The position numbers and the translations under genes were made by a program. The notes beneath the pieces were generated by a model. The model worked only from the letters and a program-made list of their open reading frames with translations, was not told the DNA's origin and ran no database searches. From NCBI GenBank assembly GCA_029204225.1, contig CM055096.1, positions 32,561,076 to 32,625,075 of the forward strand: a stretch of DNA of 64,000 nt. The letters are read 5' to 3'. Positions 28,401-38,279 of this stretch are shown here, piece after piece. The number at the start of each line of letters is the position of its first letter. Position 1 is the stretch's first letter. Source of the DNA: Diphasiastrum complanatum. Its lineage: Eukaryota; Streptophyta; Lycopodiopsida; Lycopodiales; Lycopodiaceae.

Positions 28401-31400
28401 ATGGCCTTCGCTGGGTTGCTTCGTTTGTTCTACACGTCTCTTTATCGGGGTATCGTCTTCATCGTAGAATGTATCTACGGCAGACCACCGTAGCTAAGGC
28501 TTCGATCCAGTTCACTAAATCAGTTTGTGTCACGTATGACAATTCTCCTCCAACGATGTCCATCAACGTAGATGGACTTACTAAGTCTGCACATCTCATG
28601 CCTTACAAAACCATTGACAATGCAGCACAATAGCACAAATATTCTTAAATAATGTCTTCAAGTTATTGAGTACCAAAGGAGATAGTGAATGACAGGGATG
28701 GCAAACTCAAAGTGGAAAGTTAACTCCAAGATTTTACTAACCTTGCAAAATTTTGAAAATGATTGTTGAGTTGAATTATGAATTGGATCTACCTCCAACC
28801 ACCCGCATGCATTGAGTGTTTCGTGTAACCCTTTTGAAAAGGCACTTAGGAAAACACTCTACTGCAACAGTTATTTTTACCACCTTTGGATCAAGAAGGA
28901 AAAATAGTTTTGGAGCTAGCTAAAGTTGTTGGATATCATGATATGGTATTACGAAATGGGAGGATAATAAAAGAATACTTGATTCAAGGGAAGAACTCAA
29001 CCTGATGAAGACAACACTTGGATTAATAGCTCTTTCTTGCAACATTGGCCGTATTTATTACCACGAAGTTGTTGAGCATGACATCCTCAACAAAGAAGCT
29101 CAACATTACAAATCTAGAGCATTTGAGAATATCAAACGGGCCTGTTCATTCTTTAGGACAGAAATGTTTAGGTAGGGGGGTGTATTTCAAATACATGAGC
29201 ATCTGAAAATGCAAAATAATATTCATTGTAAGCTTTGTTAGGCCCAATAGGAATTTTTAGCCTTATGAATGAAGGTGGTTTCCTCTTTAGACCTCTCAGG
29301 CCAACTAGAGCCCAAAATAGACTTAATAAGGGCTAATTATGTTTCAAGTTGTGGGCGTTGTCTATAAATAGGCACTAAATAACATCCGATCTTTTCGCTG
29401 TGTGTGTGTGTGTGGTTGAGAGAGAGAGAGAGGCATGTAGTTACCATGGAACGGGAACGAGAATGCGAACAGGAATGTCCCTAAGGAAACAAAATCATCT
29501 AAGATAGGGACAGAAGTGGGAACACCTGTCATCATAGTACATCAAAAAAACATATGCATACACATAAGAACTTGGAGGTTGTAGAAATTGGATTTTGAAC
29601 TGACACATATAGTTAAAACAGATGAGCACTTAAATGGTAAAGTATCATTTGTAAAGCATCATACCAGTCTATTTGGTGCCGCTCTTTATTTTTGGCTTTT
29701 TCTGGATCATTTCCCCTGTGCACATGAATGTGGCATATGGGAAACTGGAAACGTGCAAACATTCTCATGTTAAGGAATGTGTGTTTAGGACTCCCTATAT
29801 GTCACATTCAGGAGTGTTGGAATGCTGAGGGTATTGTTCTTTGTGGAAGTGATATGATTATTATAAAGAAAAGAATATATATTAATAAACACACACAAAG
29901 AGAATCGTACAGTTAAGCATTCTTGCTATTTTATTTGACCATTCTACATTGGAAATTTGAGATTTGATCTCTGAATTTTTGTTCATGGTTATTTGGACAG
30001 GCGAAAGAGATATATTCAAAGGAATTGAAAGGGGCAATTTCAGCAATTGCCTCACTTCAAGGGCACCTTCTAGTAGCCATAGGGACAAAGATTATTCTGC
30101 ATACCTGGAACGGTTCAGAATTGAATGGTGCTGCATTTTTTGATGCACCACTATACGTCGTCAGTCTAAATGTTGTAAGTTTATGTCAAACTGATCAATC
30201 ACAGGCACATAATAATGGTTGAAATGAGCTTTTTCTATTCCAATGTAGCTCTCTTTTTCTTTATCTTTTTCCAGTTTGAAATATGCAAGGCAGCTTCTGC
30301 AGTTAACTCCACCCAGTTAGATTGCATGCCGCCTTTAAGAAACATTACTAAAACCAGCACATGCATGTAGACTTTTTAAAGCACAAAAGGACTTTGTCAT
30401 GTTTTTCCTTGAATGCTTAGAGCAGTTGTGGCTGCTTACAATAGTGTTTTTAACTCCATGCAGGTTAAAAATTTTGTTCTGTTTGGTGATATTCACAAGA
30501 GTATCTATTTTTTATGCTGGAAAGAGGAAGGTGCTCAACTAATTCTTCTAGCCAAGGATTTTGGGTCTTTGGATTGCTTCACTACTGAATTTCTGATTGA
30601 TGGCACTACACTTAGCCTGCTAGTTTCAGACAGTCGTAAAAATGTGCAGGTAAGCTGGTAACCTTTGTTCATGCAGTAGAATGGAGGCATACATACATAC
30701 TCTGACATGCTAATCAATAAACAGATAAGCTTTCTCTTTATGATGAAACATAGTGGAGCTGTAAAACAAGTTTCAAATTATTGCTTTAGATCAAAAAAGA
30801 AGGTGAGAAGAAAGTCATAATTTTGTTGAATGCTCTTGTTTTTATACTAACCTGCACAGCAAGAATAAACTGCTAAGATATTCTATATATTTTCACTAAC
30901 TTCAGTGCTGCTGGTTTTCTATTGACAGATCTTTTCATTTGCTCCTAAGAGTGTGGAAAGTTGGAAAGGTCAGAAGTTGCTTTCAAGAGGTGAATTTCAT
31001 TTGGGGGCACATGTAGCAAAATTTCTTAGGCTACAAATGCTTCCTACTCCAAGCTCTCCACGCTCCAACCGATTTGCTCTGTTCTTTGGAACATTGGATG
31101 GCAGCATTGCCTTCATTGCTCCTTTAGATGAATTGATGTTTCGGCGATTGCAAACTTTACAAAGAAAGTTAGTGGATGCTGTGCCACATGTAGGTGGGCT
31201 AAATCCGAGGTCTTTTAGGCAGTTTCGTTCAGATGGTGAAGCTCACAGGCCAGGACCTGATAACATCGTTGACTGTGAGCTTCTTTCACAGTAAGAACTC
31301 ATCCACCTTCTAGATCCCAGGGGAATTATTGTTGTCTAATTAACAAGCTCACGACTTCTTGCATAAAGTTTTCTAATGTATCCTGGTTTAGCTATAGTTT

Positions 31401-31636
31401 CTGATAGTGTCAGCTACCACTAGTATTCGGTTCTACATGTGATTTTTTTGTAAGTGCAAATGAACTTCTCCACAAATTTTCTAAATCTAGACTTAATATT
31501 GTCCAAAATCTGCTGTTGCAGGTATGAAATTCTACCTCTAGATCAACAAGCTGAAATAGCTCGGCAGATTGGTACAACTAGGTCTCAAATTCTTTCCAAT
31601 TTCCGCGACCTCATGTTAAGTACTAATTTTTTCTAG
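1207..31636 (+). CDS. CPSF160: CPSF160, cleavage and polyadenylation specificity factor 160 kDa subunit (3' part, 11 exons)
   Basis: Joined exons 1207-1409, 19072-19865, 20379-20459, 20672-20737, 20874-20951, 23315-23548, 24641-24772, 30001-30174, 30464-30649, 30929-31290 and 31522-31636 give one open frame of about 807 codons ending in TAG. The product matches, from memory, the C-terminal half of plant CPSF160 (whole protein about 1,440 residues): RLLDG near its start, QGDIYCIICRESG, FLFAVLNDGTLLCYHA, AIGTAYAQGEDVASRGR, ELKGAISAIASLQGHLL, FGTLDGSIAFIAPLDE and QIGTTRSQIL near the end. CPSF160 is the beta-propeller scaffold of the nuclear complex that recognises poly(A) signals. The visible part covers the later propeller blades and the CPSF_A C-terminal domain (roughly the last 350 residues). 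All introns are GT-AG except the one after 20737 (GC-AG). Upstream exons lie outside the window. No internal stop is seen, so the gene looks functional. Identity is by remembered family sequence, not by a search. Confidence 0.93.
1410..5100. other. CPSF160 intron, unassigned sequence
   Basis: This is AT-rich intron sequence with no long open frame, no recognisable retroelement motif and no tandem repeat of note. It probably contains old, unrecognisable transposon remains. Confidence 0.5.
5500..5918 (+). mobile_element. Probable 5' LTR remnant of a gypsy element
   Basis: A relatively GC-rich stretch ends in ATTACA just before a primer-binding-like site (5919-5931) and is followed by a gag region, so by position it should be the end of a 5' LTR. 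I could not find its left border or its partner LTR. Confidence 0.4.
5919..5931 (+). other. Primer binding site (initiator tRNA-Met type)
   Basis: TGGTATGAGAGCC differs by one base from the plant retroelement primer site TGGTATCAGAGCC, which pairs with the 3' end of initiator tRNA-Met. It lies at the end of the putative LTR and 0.8 kb before gag. Confidence 0.6.
6750..7655 (+). pseudogene. Gypsy-type gag polyprotein fragment, frameshifted
   Basis: Two overlapping frames (6763-7269 and 7248-7655) together resemble a Retrotrans_gag protein. The first carries an acidic N-terminus, then FKDLKPPTFLGEE. The second carries YKWWLNLQETGQTPRSWKAF, REFLPEN and RNSPTTLEQALRYAQIFDD, the usual capsid-domain order. 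The frame changes near 7250-7265 and again near the ATG at 6750, so it is not translatable as one protein. No protease or polymerase follows because the inverted-repeat element begins at about 7668. The same gag tail, diverged, occurs on the minus strand at about 17.6 kb. Confidence 0.75.
7668..8396 (+). repeat. Left arm of the long inverted repeat
   Basis: Pairs with 10527-11093. Its plus strand encodes a short basic peptide (MVRKRAARRRANQEAEQERQ onward, 7668-7787) ending in TAA. Its minus strand encodes the C-terminal motif PVPDRHRYRLRESAR, the same C-terminus the core element has on the plus strand. Confidence 0.75.
8470..10586 (+). pseudogene. hAT-family transposase C-terminal region, spliced and decayed
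   Basis: Exon-like blocks are 8470-8702 (donor CAG|GTATGC), about 8778-8954 (donor CAG|GTGATA) and 9057 onward (acceptor TTGCAG). The first two encode LPITWWTMFGRTYPSIQRLA, LRVLSQ, then SVCERYWSTWALIHRRRRNR and LERLVFCCTNARLARR. These match the hAT C-terminal dimerisation region (family pattern WW..G...P.L..LA.RVLSQ, then GCERNWS and KRNRL). The third block is acidic, then Pro/Ala rich, with a basic AT-hook-like stretch (RKRPRRPKGAPNKKGR) near 10310 and ends RYRLRESARP. Frame is lost in a GA run near 9160-9190 and again near 9950, and a stop lies near 10085. The N-terminal DNA-binding and catalytic parts are absent. Confidence 0.65.
10527..11093 (-). repeat. Right arm of the long inverted repeat
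   Basis: Inverted counterpart of 7668-8396. It contains the 3' end of the core reading frame (stop at 10584-10586). On the minus strand it holds a broken version of the MVR-ERAARRRR peptide, which hits a stop after 13 codons. Confidence 0.75.
11094..11587. other. Unassigned stretch between mobile elements
   Basis: A 123-codon open frame (11234-11605, +) is present but resembles no family I know and is Pro/Ser/Thr rich. I do not call it a gene. Confidence 0.4.
11588..11688 (-). repeat. Truncated 3' LTR of the minus gypsy element
   Basis: Shares about 100 bases with 16930-17028. The rest of this LTR (the U5 side) is missing on the left. Confidence 0.7.
11700..13850 (-). repeat. Conserved non-coding internal repeat of the element family
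   Basis: In inverted orientation this matches 46.48-47.65 kb and 49.80-49.99 kb. Shared landmarks include CATCATGTCTTTTTAGATGA, CACTTTGTTCTGGTGTTCC-type sequence and GGGTACCGTGTGCCATTGC. A 226-codon minus-strand open frame (12601-13281) lies in it but is hydrophobic, biased and interrupted in the other copy, so I treat it as chance. Confidence 0.6.
13850..14420 (-). pseudogene. Gypsy retropepsin (aspartic protease)
   Basis: The minus-strand frame contains REYIALVDTGSTHSFIS (catalytic DTG) and, about 80 residues later, YDIILGADWF, the flap/ILG pattern of gypsy proteases. It follows the gag region in a different frame. The open frame runs on to 13688, but the last part matches the non-coding repeat rather than any enzyme. 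Confidence 0.8.
14540..15563 (-). pseudogene. Gypsy gag, frameshifted
   Basis: The likely start is ATG at 15561-15563 (MATSSSEDPP). The N-terminal part is Ser/Pro rich, then comes the capsid region: LTTYSGSSDGNILENWFSKL, LAALHLDGRAQTWW, and after a frame change near 14930-15000, TAYIDQFIKLSYLFTDLHP and LISHFIAGLRDTLRYDV. This is Retrotrans_gag order. The frameshift breaks the protein. Confidence 0.8.
15900..16660 (-). repeat. Imperfect tandem repeats in the gypsy leader
   Basis: Between the primer site and gag, a unit built on GGGCGCTGGACAGCCTCCA followed by AAATCTGCAAAAA and CGAAAGTGATGGG recurs at least six times with roughly 60-130 base spacing and substitutions. A related piece (TGTCCAACGCCCTACTACC) occurs on the plus strand at about 27465. 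Confidence 0.75.
16660..16671 (-). other. Primer binding site of the minus gypsy element
   Basis: The minus strand reads TGGTATCAAAGC, one base from the initiator tRNA-Met site TGGTATCAGAGC, directly next to the right LTR. Confidence 0.7.
16672..17028 (-). repeat. 5' LTR of the minus gypsy element
   Basis: Delimited by the primer site on its left and by the end of similarity with the left LTR at 17028. Its first bases on the minus strand (GTTATGG) resemble those of the LTRs at 42.36 and 46.01 kb. Confidence 0.65.
17111..17790 (-). pseudogene. Gypsy gag tail joined to reverse transcriptase start (internal deletion)
   Basis: Reading minus, about 17740-17560 encodes SLTLDDTIRYAKICDD, the end of a gag capsid. 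About 17500-17250 encodes VDHEIKLLSKSS, YPYRMSTMEEDQVFKQL, VRPSKSPWGAHVLLVNKK and RLCVDHG, the first part of a gypsy reverse transcriptase. A stop (TGA) stands before VDHEI. Zinc knuckle and protease are missing between them, so the piece carries an internal deletion. Confidence 0.75.
17791..19071. other. CPSF160 intron end, unassigned
   Basis: I saw no coding or repeat structure beyond a few GCAGGC-type short repeats (17770-17880). It ends at the exon b acceptor. Confidence 0.5.
19072..19865 (+). CDS. CPSF160: CPSF160 exon b (794 nt)
   Basis: This is the largest exon. The acceptor is TTTCCAG before 19072 and the donor is CAG|GTACAA at 19866. It encodes about 264 residues including SLHHDKG, DQGDIYCIICRESG, FAVLNDGTLLCYHA, RNLRFVRAPLDL and MLCRERIRPHPQ, all aligned with plant CPSF160. 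The stretch between the CYHA and RNLRFVR motifs is poorly conserved and Ser/Glu rich, as expected for a loop in the propeller. Confidence 0.94.
20379..20459 (+). CDS. CPSF160: CPSF160 exon c (81 nt)
   Basis: The acceptor is GTGGCAG and the donor is CAG|GTCATG. The 27 codons read YCDGSILAFTPLHNVNC then THGLIYVSNQ, matching the plant segment LCDGSIAAFTVLHNVNC. The exon begins and ends in phase 0. It is too short to stand out as an open frame and was placed by homology and splice sites. Confidence 0.85.
20672..20737 (+). CDS. CPSF160: CPSF160 exon d (66 nt), followed by a GC donor
   Basis: The acceptor is ATATGCAG. The 22 codons read GLLKICQLPSL then INYDNDWPVQK, matching the family segment GVLKICQLPS and WPVQK. 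The downstream donor is AAAAG|GCATGC, so the intron 20738-20873 is of GC-AG type. The join to exon e keeps the frame and the conserved order. Confidence 0.88.
20738..20873 (+). other. CPSF160: GC-AG intron of CPSF160
   Basis: The donor is AAAAG|GCATGC and the acceptor CACACAG|GTTC. No GT near 20738 would preserve the conserved WPVQK-to-LLRGTPHQ junction. GC-AG introns are a known minor class. Confidence 0.75.
20874..20951 (+). CDS. CPSF160: CPSF160 exon e (78 nt)
   Basis: The acceptor is CACACAG and the donor is CCT|GTAAGT. The 26 codons read VLLRGTPHQITYHGD then TNLYALIVSFP, matching the plant segment LKATPHQVTYYAEKNLYPLIVSYP. It is phase 0 at both ends. The next intron (20952-23314) holds a LINE fragment. 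Confidence 0.9.
20952..22200. other. CPSF160 intron, unassigned part
   Basis: No coding signal. A 9-base-arm hairpin lies near 22017-22050 (ATCACGTTC ... GAACGTGAT). Nothing else notable. Confidence 0.45.
22205..22700 (-). pseudogene. LINE (non-LTR) reverse transcriptase C-terminal fragment
   Basis: The minus strand reads PRIFTSAGFETRRFHGI, then REEWICHLCSLDEVESKEHF and IFRCLVYYEIKRRY. The C-x2-C ... H ... C pattern with EHFIFRC is the zinc-finger-like tail that follows RT/RNase H in plant LINEs. No RT core is present. It lies inside CPSF160 intron 20952-23314. Confidence 0.65.
22720..22830. repeat. Short imperfect repeats with GGGCTTAACCCC hairpins
   Basis: AATAGTCCG- and GGGCTTAACCCC-type motifs recur several times within about 110 bases. 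GGGCTTAACCCC is close to self-complementary. Confidence 0.55.
23315..23548 (+). CDS. CPSF160: CPSF160 exon f (234 nt)
   Basis: The acceptor is TGATGCAG and the donor is AAG|GTAACT. The 78 codons include STEDFEVRIMKPAKKG and WEIKGTIKMQVAENAIT, matching the family segment VEEFEIQILEPERSG...WETKAKIPMQ. The first 30 residues are family-specific linker with little conservation. Confidence 0.92.
24641..24772 (+). CDS. CPSF160: CPSF160 exon g (132 nt)
   Basis: The acceptor is GCTGCAG and the donor is TGG|GTAAAA. The 44 codons include LLAIGTAYAQGEDVASRGR, the conserved start of the CPSF_A C-terminal domain region. A frameshifted inverted copy of this exon with its introns lies at 56.46-57.19 kb. Confidence 0.94.
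24773..26589. other. CPSF160 intron, unassigned part
   Basis: The first 300 bases match, inverted, the copy at 56.46-56.86 kb. The remainder shows no gene or clear repeat. It ends at an element's primer-like site. Confidence 0.45.
26590..26601 (+). other. Degenerate primer binding site
   Basis: TGATATCAGAGC is one base from TGGTATCAGAGC and is preceded by ATAACA, an LTR-like end. Confidence 0.5.
27400..28180 (+). pseudogene. Gypsy leader and gag remnant
   Basis: A leader piece TGTCCAACGCCCTACTACC (about 27465) matches the repeats of the 11.6-17.0 kb element. Near 27900-28060 the frame reads DWVNNFENYFFTYSS, ASLWLDGHAKVCFSVYRR, parallel to ENWFSKLETYF and ALHLDGRAQTWWRVYRS in the gag at 15.1 kb. 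So it is the same family, inserted on the plus strand, much decayed. Confidence 0.6.
28115..28265 (+). repeat. Short degenerate minisatellite
   Basis: A unit like CACATAGTCCTATTGTCGAG recurs about five times with variation in spacing and sequence. Confidence 0.65.
28850..29005 (+). pseudogene. Chromovirus integrase C-terminal/chromodomain scrap
   Basis: The frame encodes PPLDQEGKIVLELAKVVGYH and VLRNGRIIKEYLIQGKN, nearly the same as PPLDPEGNMVLEPAKIVGYR in the chromovirus at 63.3 kb. The upstream integrase is not recognisable. Confidence 0.75.
29181..29480 (+). repeat. Chromovirus 3' LTR remnant
   Basis: A polypurine tract GGTAGGGGGG (29171-29180) precedes TGTATTTC. Segments ATTCATTGTAAGCTTTG, TTAGGCCCAATAGG and GTCTATAAATAGGCAC match the LTR at 62.86-63.1 kb on the other strand. 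TATAAATA at about 29352 would be its TATA box. A TG/GA microsatellite (29399-29433) follows. Confidence 0.65.
30001..30174 (+). CDS. CPSF160: CPSF160 exon h (174 nt)
   Basis: The acceptor is TTGGACAG and the donor is GTT|GTAAGT. The 58 codons include ELKGAISAIASLQGHLL, GTKIILHTWNGSELNG and FFDAPLYVVSLNV, all strongly conserved in the CPSF_A domain. The exon follows a 5.2 kb intron containing gypsy and chromovirus remnants. Confidence 0.94.
30464..30649 (+). CDS. CPSF160: CPSF160 exon i (186 nt)
   Basis: The acceptor is CCATGCAG and the donor is CAG|GTAAGC. The 62 codons include FGDIHKSIYFLCWKEEG, LLAKDFGSLDCF and TEFLIDGTTLSLLVSD, conserved CPSF_A domain segments. It is phase 0 at both ends. 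Confidence 0.94.
30929..31290 (+). CDS. CPSF160: CPSF160 exon j (362 nt)
   Basis: The acceptor is ATTGACAG and the donor is CA|GTAAGA (phase 2). It encodes SWKGQKLLSRGEFHLGAHV, NRFALFFGTLDGSIAFIAP, LQRKLVDAVPHVGGLNPR and GPDNIVDCELL, the most conserved run of the protein. Confidence 0.95.
31522..31636 (+). CDS. CPSF160: CPSF160 last exon k with stop
   Basis: The acceptor is CTGTTGCAG. The split codon CA+G gives Gln, then YEILPLDQQAEIARQIGTTR and a short tail ending NFF before TAG at 31634-31636. Plant homologues end at the same point with SFL. A short CT run (about 31655-31692) lies in the presumed 3' UTR. I saw no convincing near-upstream poly(A) element within the next 300 bases. Confidence 0.93.
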
Positions 31637-34638
<3,002 letters not shown>

Positions 34639-35535
34639 TCAATCAAAGGGTAAAAGTAAATGACCTACAATTAGATTTTTGTCTTTGGACAACTTAGATC
34701 CTGGATCCATAGGTGTGTCTATGGGCTTGCAGTCATCCATGCCATATCTGTGAAGTACATTGATTAGATAGGACTCTTGGCTTATAGTAATCCTTTTGCT
34801 TGCGCAATCTCTGTGAATCTCCATACTGAGTAGGTAATGGACTGAGCCTAAATCAGTCATCTCAAATTTTGATGAAAGCAGAGATTTGGTTTCCTGTAAT
34901 AACTGATTTGAATTGCTGATAATTAAGGAATCATGAATGTATAACACTATTATAACATAGCTTGACCCTTGTCGTTTGAAATATACATTAGAGTCTGTTG
35001 AGCAAGAAGTGAAGTTATGTTGCAACAAGAAGTGATTTATTCTATCATACCAGGCCCTGGGAGCTTGCTTAAGACCATATAATGCCTTATGCAATTTACA
35101 TACCAAATGCTCTTTGCCTTGAAAGACGTAACCTTCTGGTTGATAAATGAATATGTCTTCTTGTATGTATCCATTTGAAGGAATGTTGTCTAGACGTCCA
35201 TCTGGTGAATGTCCAGATCTTCAACAGCAGCTATAGCCAGCAAGGTGCGAATAGATTGATGCTTTACCACTGGACTAAAGGTGTCAGTGTAATCTATTCC
35301 ATAAACTTGCTCAAATCCTTTAACCACTAAATGAGCTTTCCATTTGGATATTGATCCATCTGGCTTAAGCTTTAGCTTAAAGATCCATTTAGAGTCAATA
35401 GGTTTAATACCTGCAGGAAGATTAACAAGACTCCAGGTCTTGTTCTTCATCAAGGAATGGTACTCAACATCCATGACAGCTTTCCATTTGTCTGCATTGG
35501 GCATGGCTTCTGCAACAGTGGCAGGTTCATCATGA
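34639..35535 (-). pseudogene. Copia reverse transcriptase
   Basis: Spans two frames. The upstream one (end of 35190-36296) has WKAVMDVEYHSLMKNKTWSL, VVKGFEQVYGIDYTDTFSPV and KHQSIRTLLAIAA. The downstream one (34639-35106) has LHKALYGLKQAPRAWYDRI and VLYIHDSLIIS, then KFEMTDLGSVHYLLSMEI. The catalytic box is YIHD where Copia enzymes have YVDD, so the first of the paired aspartates is His. With the frame break near 35110-35190 the enzyme is dead. Confidence 0.88.
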
Positions 35536-35699
35536 CTGATGAACGCTTGAGGGACAAAACGATCAGGTTGTTGTCGTTGTCTTGTAGACCTTTGAATTGC
35601 AGGTGCTTGAGTAGATGTTTTTCCTGGGTAAATGACTGGGATAGTTTTATCTTGTGATTGAACAATCGCGGGTCTAGGCCCATCAATGGTAAATGGAGT

Positions 35700-36300
35700 T
35701 GTTGGGACAAACTCCTGCATTTGAACATTCGTAGGTCGATACCTATCGATGGAGAATGGGGCTGCTGTGACTGACTCCTGCATTGGCTGCTTTTGTTTGA
35801 AATTATGGAATTTGTCTTCAAGAAAGACAACATCATGGCTGACTGAAATCTGATCTGTATCAATATCATAGATACGATATGTCTTGTGTGACATTGAATA
35901 GCCGATAAAGATATACTTACAGCTTACTGGGTCTAACTTCTTTCTCAGATCAGACGGAATTTGAGTATAGTAGAGACATGCGAATATACGTAAATATTTC
36001 AGAATTGGTTTGTAGTCATAGTAGGCTTCAAAGGATGTCTTGGAGTCAACAGCCTTCATGTTGGAATAATTTTGCAGATAGTAGGCTGTAGAAATTGCTT
36101 CAGCCCAAAAGTTCTGGGGTAATTGAGTGTTGATAGTCATGGATCGTGCAGCTTCCAATAGTGTTTGGTTCTTTCGCTCAGCTATGCCATTCTGTTGTGG
36201 AGTGTAGTTGGCTGTAAACTGATGCTGCACGCCACATGATGATAAGTAGTCTGCCATTTCATTAGATGGGTACTCTCCCCCTGAATCAGACCGCAAAGCC
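35700..36300 (-). pseudogene. Copia integrase core, C-terminal part
   Basis: Contains RSDSGGEYPSNE, GVQHQFTANYTPQQNGIAER (with the catalytic Glu in AERKN) and NFWAEAISTAYYLQN, the integrase core and its tail. It continues into a variable linker and then the RT start in one 368-codon frame. Confidence 0.88.
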
Positions 36301-36362
36301 TTGATTCTTTGACCAGTCTGATTCTCAGCATATTGTTTGAATTCTTTGAAGCAATTGAATGC

Positions 36363-36671
36363 TTATGACTTGTTCTTTATGAACATGAAATGAAATATAG
36401 AGCTTGACCCAAAGAGGGTACGCTCATAGGACCACGTTAAGTCACTGTGAATTAGTGACATAATGGACTTCGCTCTTTTGGCATGTCCTCTTGGAAATAT
36501 TGTTCTAGGTTGTTTCCCTAGTAGACAATTTTCACAGATAGTCTGATTAGCTGTAGAAACATCATTGATATCCATATCCTTGACCAATTTGTTATGATGC
36601 ATGTATAAGATTGAACGCATGTTTAAATGACCTAATCTTTGATGCCAAACATGAGCATCAAAGGTACTCAC
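36363..36671 (-). pseudogene. Copia GAG-pre-integrase domain and integrase start
   Basis: Contains VWHQRLGHLNMRSI (the H...H of the zinc domain) and CENCLLGKQPR (its C-x2-C), then a shortened start of the integrase core. The frame ends at a stop where the core should continue. Confidence 0.82.
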
Positions 36672-36743
36672 AGAAAGTTCAGTGATATTGGTAATAGATA
36701 ATAGATTTTTTGTTAATTTGGGTACATAAAGTACACCATTTAG

Positions 36744-36947
36744 CTATCTAGTGATGTCGTCAGGGAACTGTAGTTGAATGAAACCTTGTCCTTCAACCTT
36801 GTGTGAACTTGAGTCGTCGAAGAAGATGTACTTTGAATATGTTGCTACGAGAGTAGAAAATAGGTTCTTACATTGCGGCATGTGCTGTGAAGCGCCTGAA
36901 TCAAGATACCATTGATAGGCATCTCTATTTGGTTGATCTTGTACCAT
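36744..36947 (-). pseudogene. Copia aspartic protease N-terminal part
   Basis: Contains WYLDSGASQHMPQCKNLF, with DSGAS the catalytic motif of Copia proteases. Confidence 0.82.
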
Positions 36948-37178
36948 CAGTGCCTTGTCCTCTTCTTGTGGATTTCTGACAATGTCAGAGCCTCCCTCTT
37001 GCTGCTACTGCATCTTCTTCTTCGCTTCATTGTGCTTGAGGATGCAACAATCTTTTATGTCGTGATTGGATATCTGCAAAAGAGTTTGGTCTTTGGTGAT
37101 TGTTGACTGTGTTGTTGTTGTTGTTGTTGCGTTGAGACTAGTTGCTCCGCCTTCATCAAAGTTCTTCTTCTTCTTGGA

Positions 37179-37532
37179 CTATTGCTTATTAGAGTACAAT
37201 GTCATTGACTTGGTACTCGTTGTGGATAAGCTTTTTCTTCTGACTTCTTCCTGTAATAGGCTTGCTGTCAGCTTCTGGAGAGATAGCGCAGGAGTATTGC
37301 TTAGAAGCAATACTAGGTTGTCGTAGGAGGATGGAAGACTGGCAAGAAGAGACTTTGTTGAGTCTTCTTTTGAAATAGGGGAACCTATGGCAGCAAGTTG
37401 ATTCAACAACTGTTTGAATTCGTTCAGGTGATCGCTGATTGAGGTGCCTTCGCTCATCTTGAGTGTTGTGAAAAATTCAGCAACTTCACACATGTGGGGA
37501 ACCACAACAACAGTGTGAATGATCTTTACCAT
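37179..37532 (-). pseudogene. Copia gag (UBN2-type), C-terminal half
   Basis: Contains FTTLKMSEGTSISDHLNEF, QLLNQLAAIGSPIS and LLASLPSSYDNLVLLLSNT, the standard Copia gag signature. The N-terminal half that should precede it is missing. Confidence 0.85.
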
Positions 37533-37540
37533 GCTTTATG

Positions 37541-37819
37541 GTGCTCTGGGGAGATGTCGATTATGGTGTAGCTTCCATTCTTGGATGTGATCCAGAAGGA
37601 TTGGAACTCGTCGGAGTAAGTTGAATAGGCCACTCAGACCAAACTCTCGCTCTGCTGATCAGTGAAATAAGTCAGATCAAAGCCAAGGTTAGTGAAAACA
37701 TCATTGGCTAAGATTAGTGCTTCAGAATAATTCTTGATGCAAATCAAGAATATATCGTCCGAGTAAAGTCTAGGGGCCTTACGGCGATGGAGGGAGAGTG
37801 AGGTGTCTTTGGAGGCCAT
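37541..37819 (-). other. Unidentified reading frame fused ahead of Copia gag
   Basis: The minus strand starts MASKDTSLSLHRRKAPRLY, runs 62 codons to a TGA at 37634-37636, then stays open in the same frame (TYSDEFQSFWITSKNGSYTI, ISPEHHKAW) to a TAA near 37541. It does not resemble Copia gag. It could be a captured host exon or an odd gag start. Not called as a gene because of the stop. Confidence 0.4.
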
Positions 37820-37936
37820 GATAGCAGTAGTTGAACGATTCTAGTTAGTTCTGAAAATTTTGAAATTTTTTGAAAATTTCAGCATGAACTCACTTACAAA
37901 GATCTAGAATGAACTCGTGAAGAGGATGGGTGAGGC

Positions 37937-37948
37937 CTATATATAGAC
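37937..37948 (-). promoter_or_regulatory. TATA-box-like sequence
   Basis: CTATATATAGAC (plus), read on the minus strand as TCTATATATAG, about 120 bases upstream of the ATG at 37819. No primer site lies between them. Confidence 0.4.
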
Positions 37949-38279
37949 TTTTTTGGCAGGAAATCATAATTTCACCCAGTAATCGTCCTCAGTGCCCACG
38001 ATTCCTCAGTGAGATGCACAAATTTTGAGGCACTGGGACGAGTTCTTGTAAGTGATTTTTTTGTTCAAAATGAGTGAAATGGTTTGACAGTACAAAAATT
38101 GGTTTTCGCGGATGTGACAGAAAAATCGTACAAGAAATTTTGGGGCTCCGTTGGACTTCCCAGATGGATCAGACGTGAACTCAGATCTAATGATGAATAC
38201 ACATCATTAAAACAAGCCATGTCTGACGCCATCTGAGAAGAGGACAAGGGATCGGATATTGATGAACCTAGATAACGGA

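Larger units (their letters stand above)
34639..37819 (-). mobile_element. Copia retrotransposon gag-pol, minus strand, truncated at the RT/RNase H side
   Basis: The minus-strand order is gag (about 37530-37180), protease (36947-36850), GAG-pre-integrase (36671-36500), integrase (36300-35800) and reverse transcriptase (35500-34640). This protease-integrase-RT order defines Copia. The frame is broken at several points and the RNase H end and both LTRs are not seen. The first 92 codons (37819-37540) do not look like gag. Confidence 0.85.
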
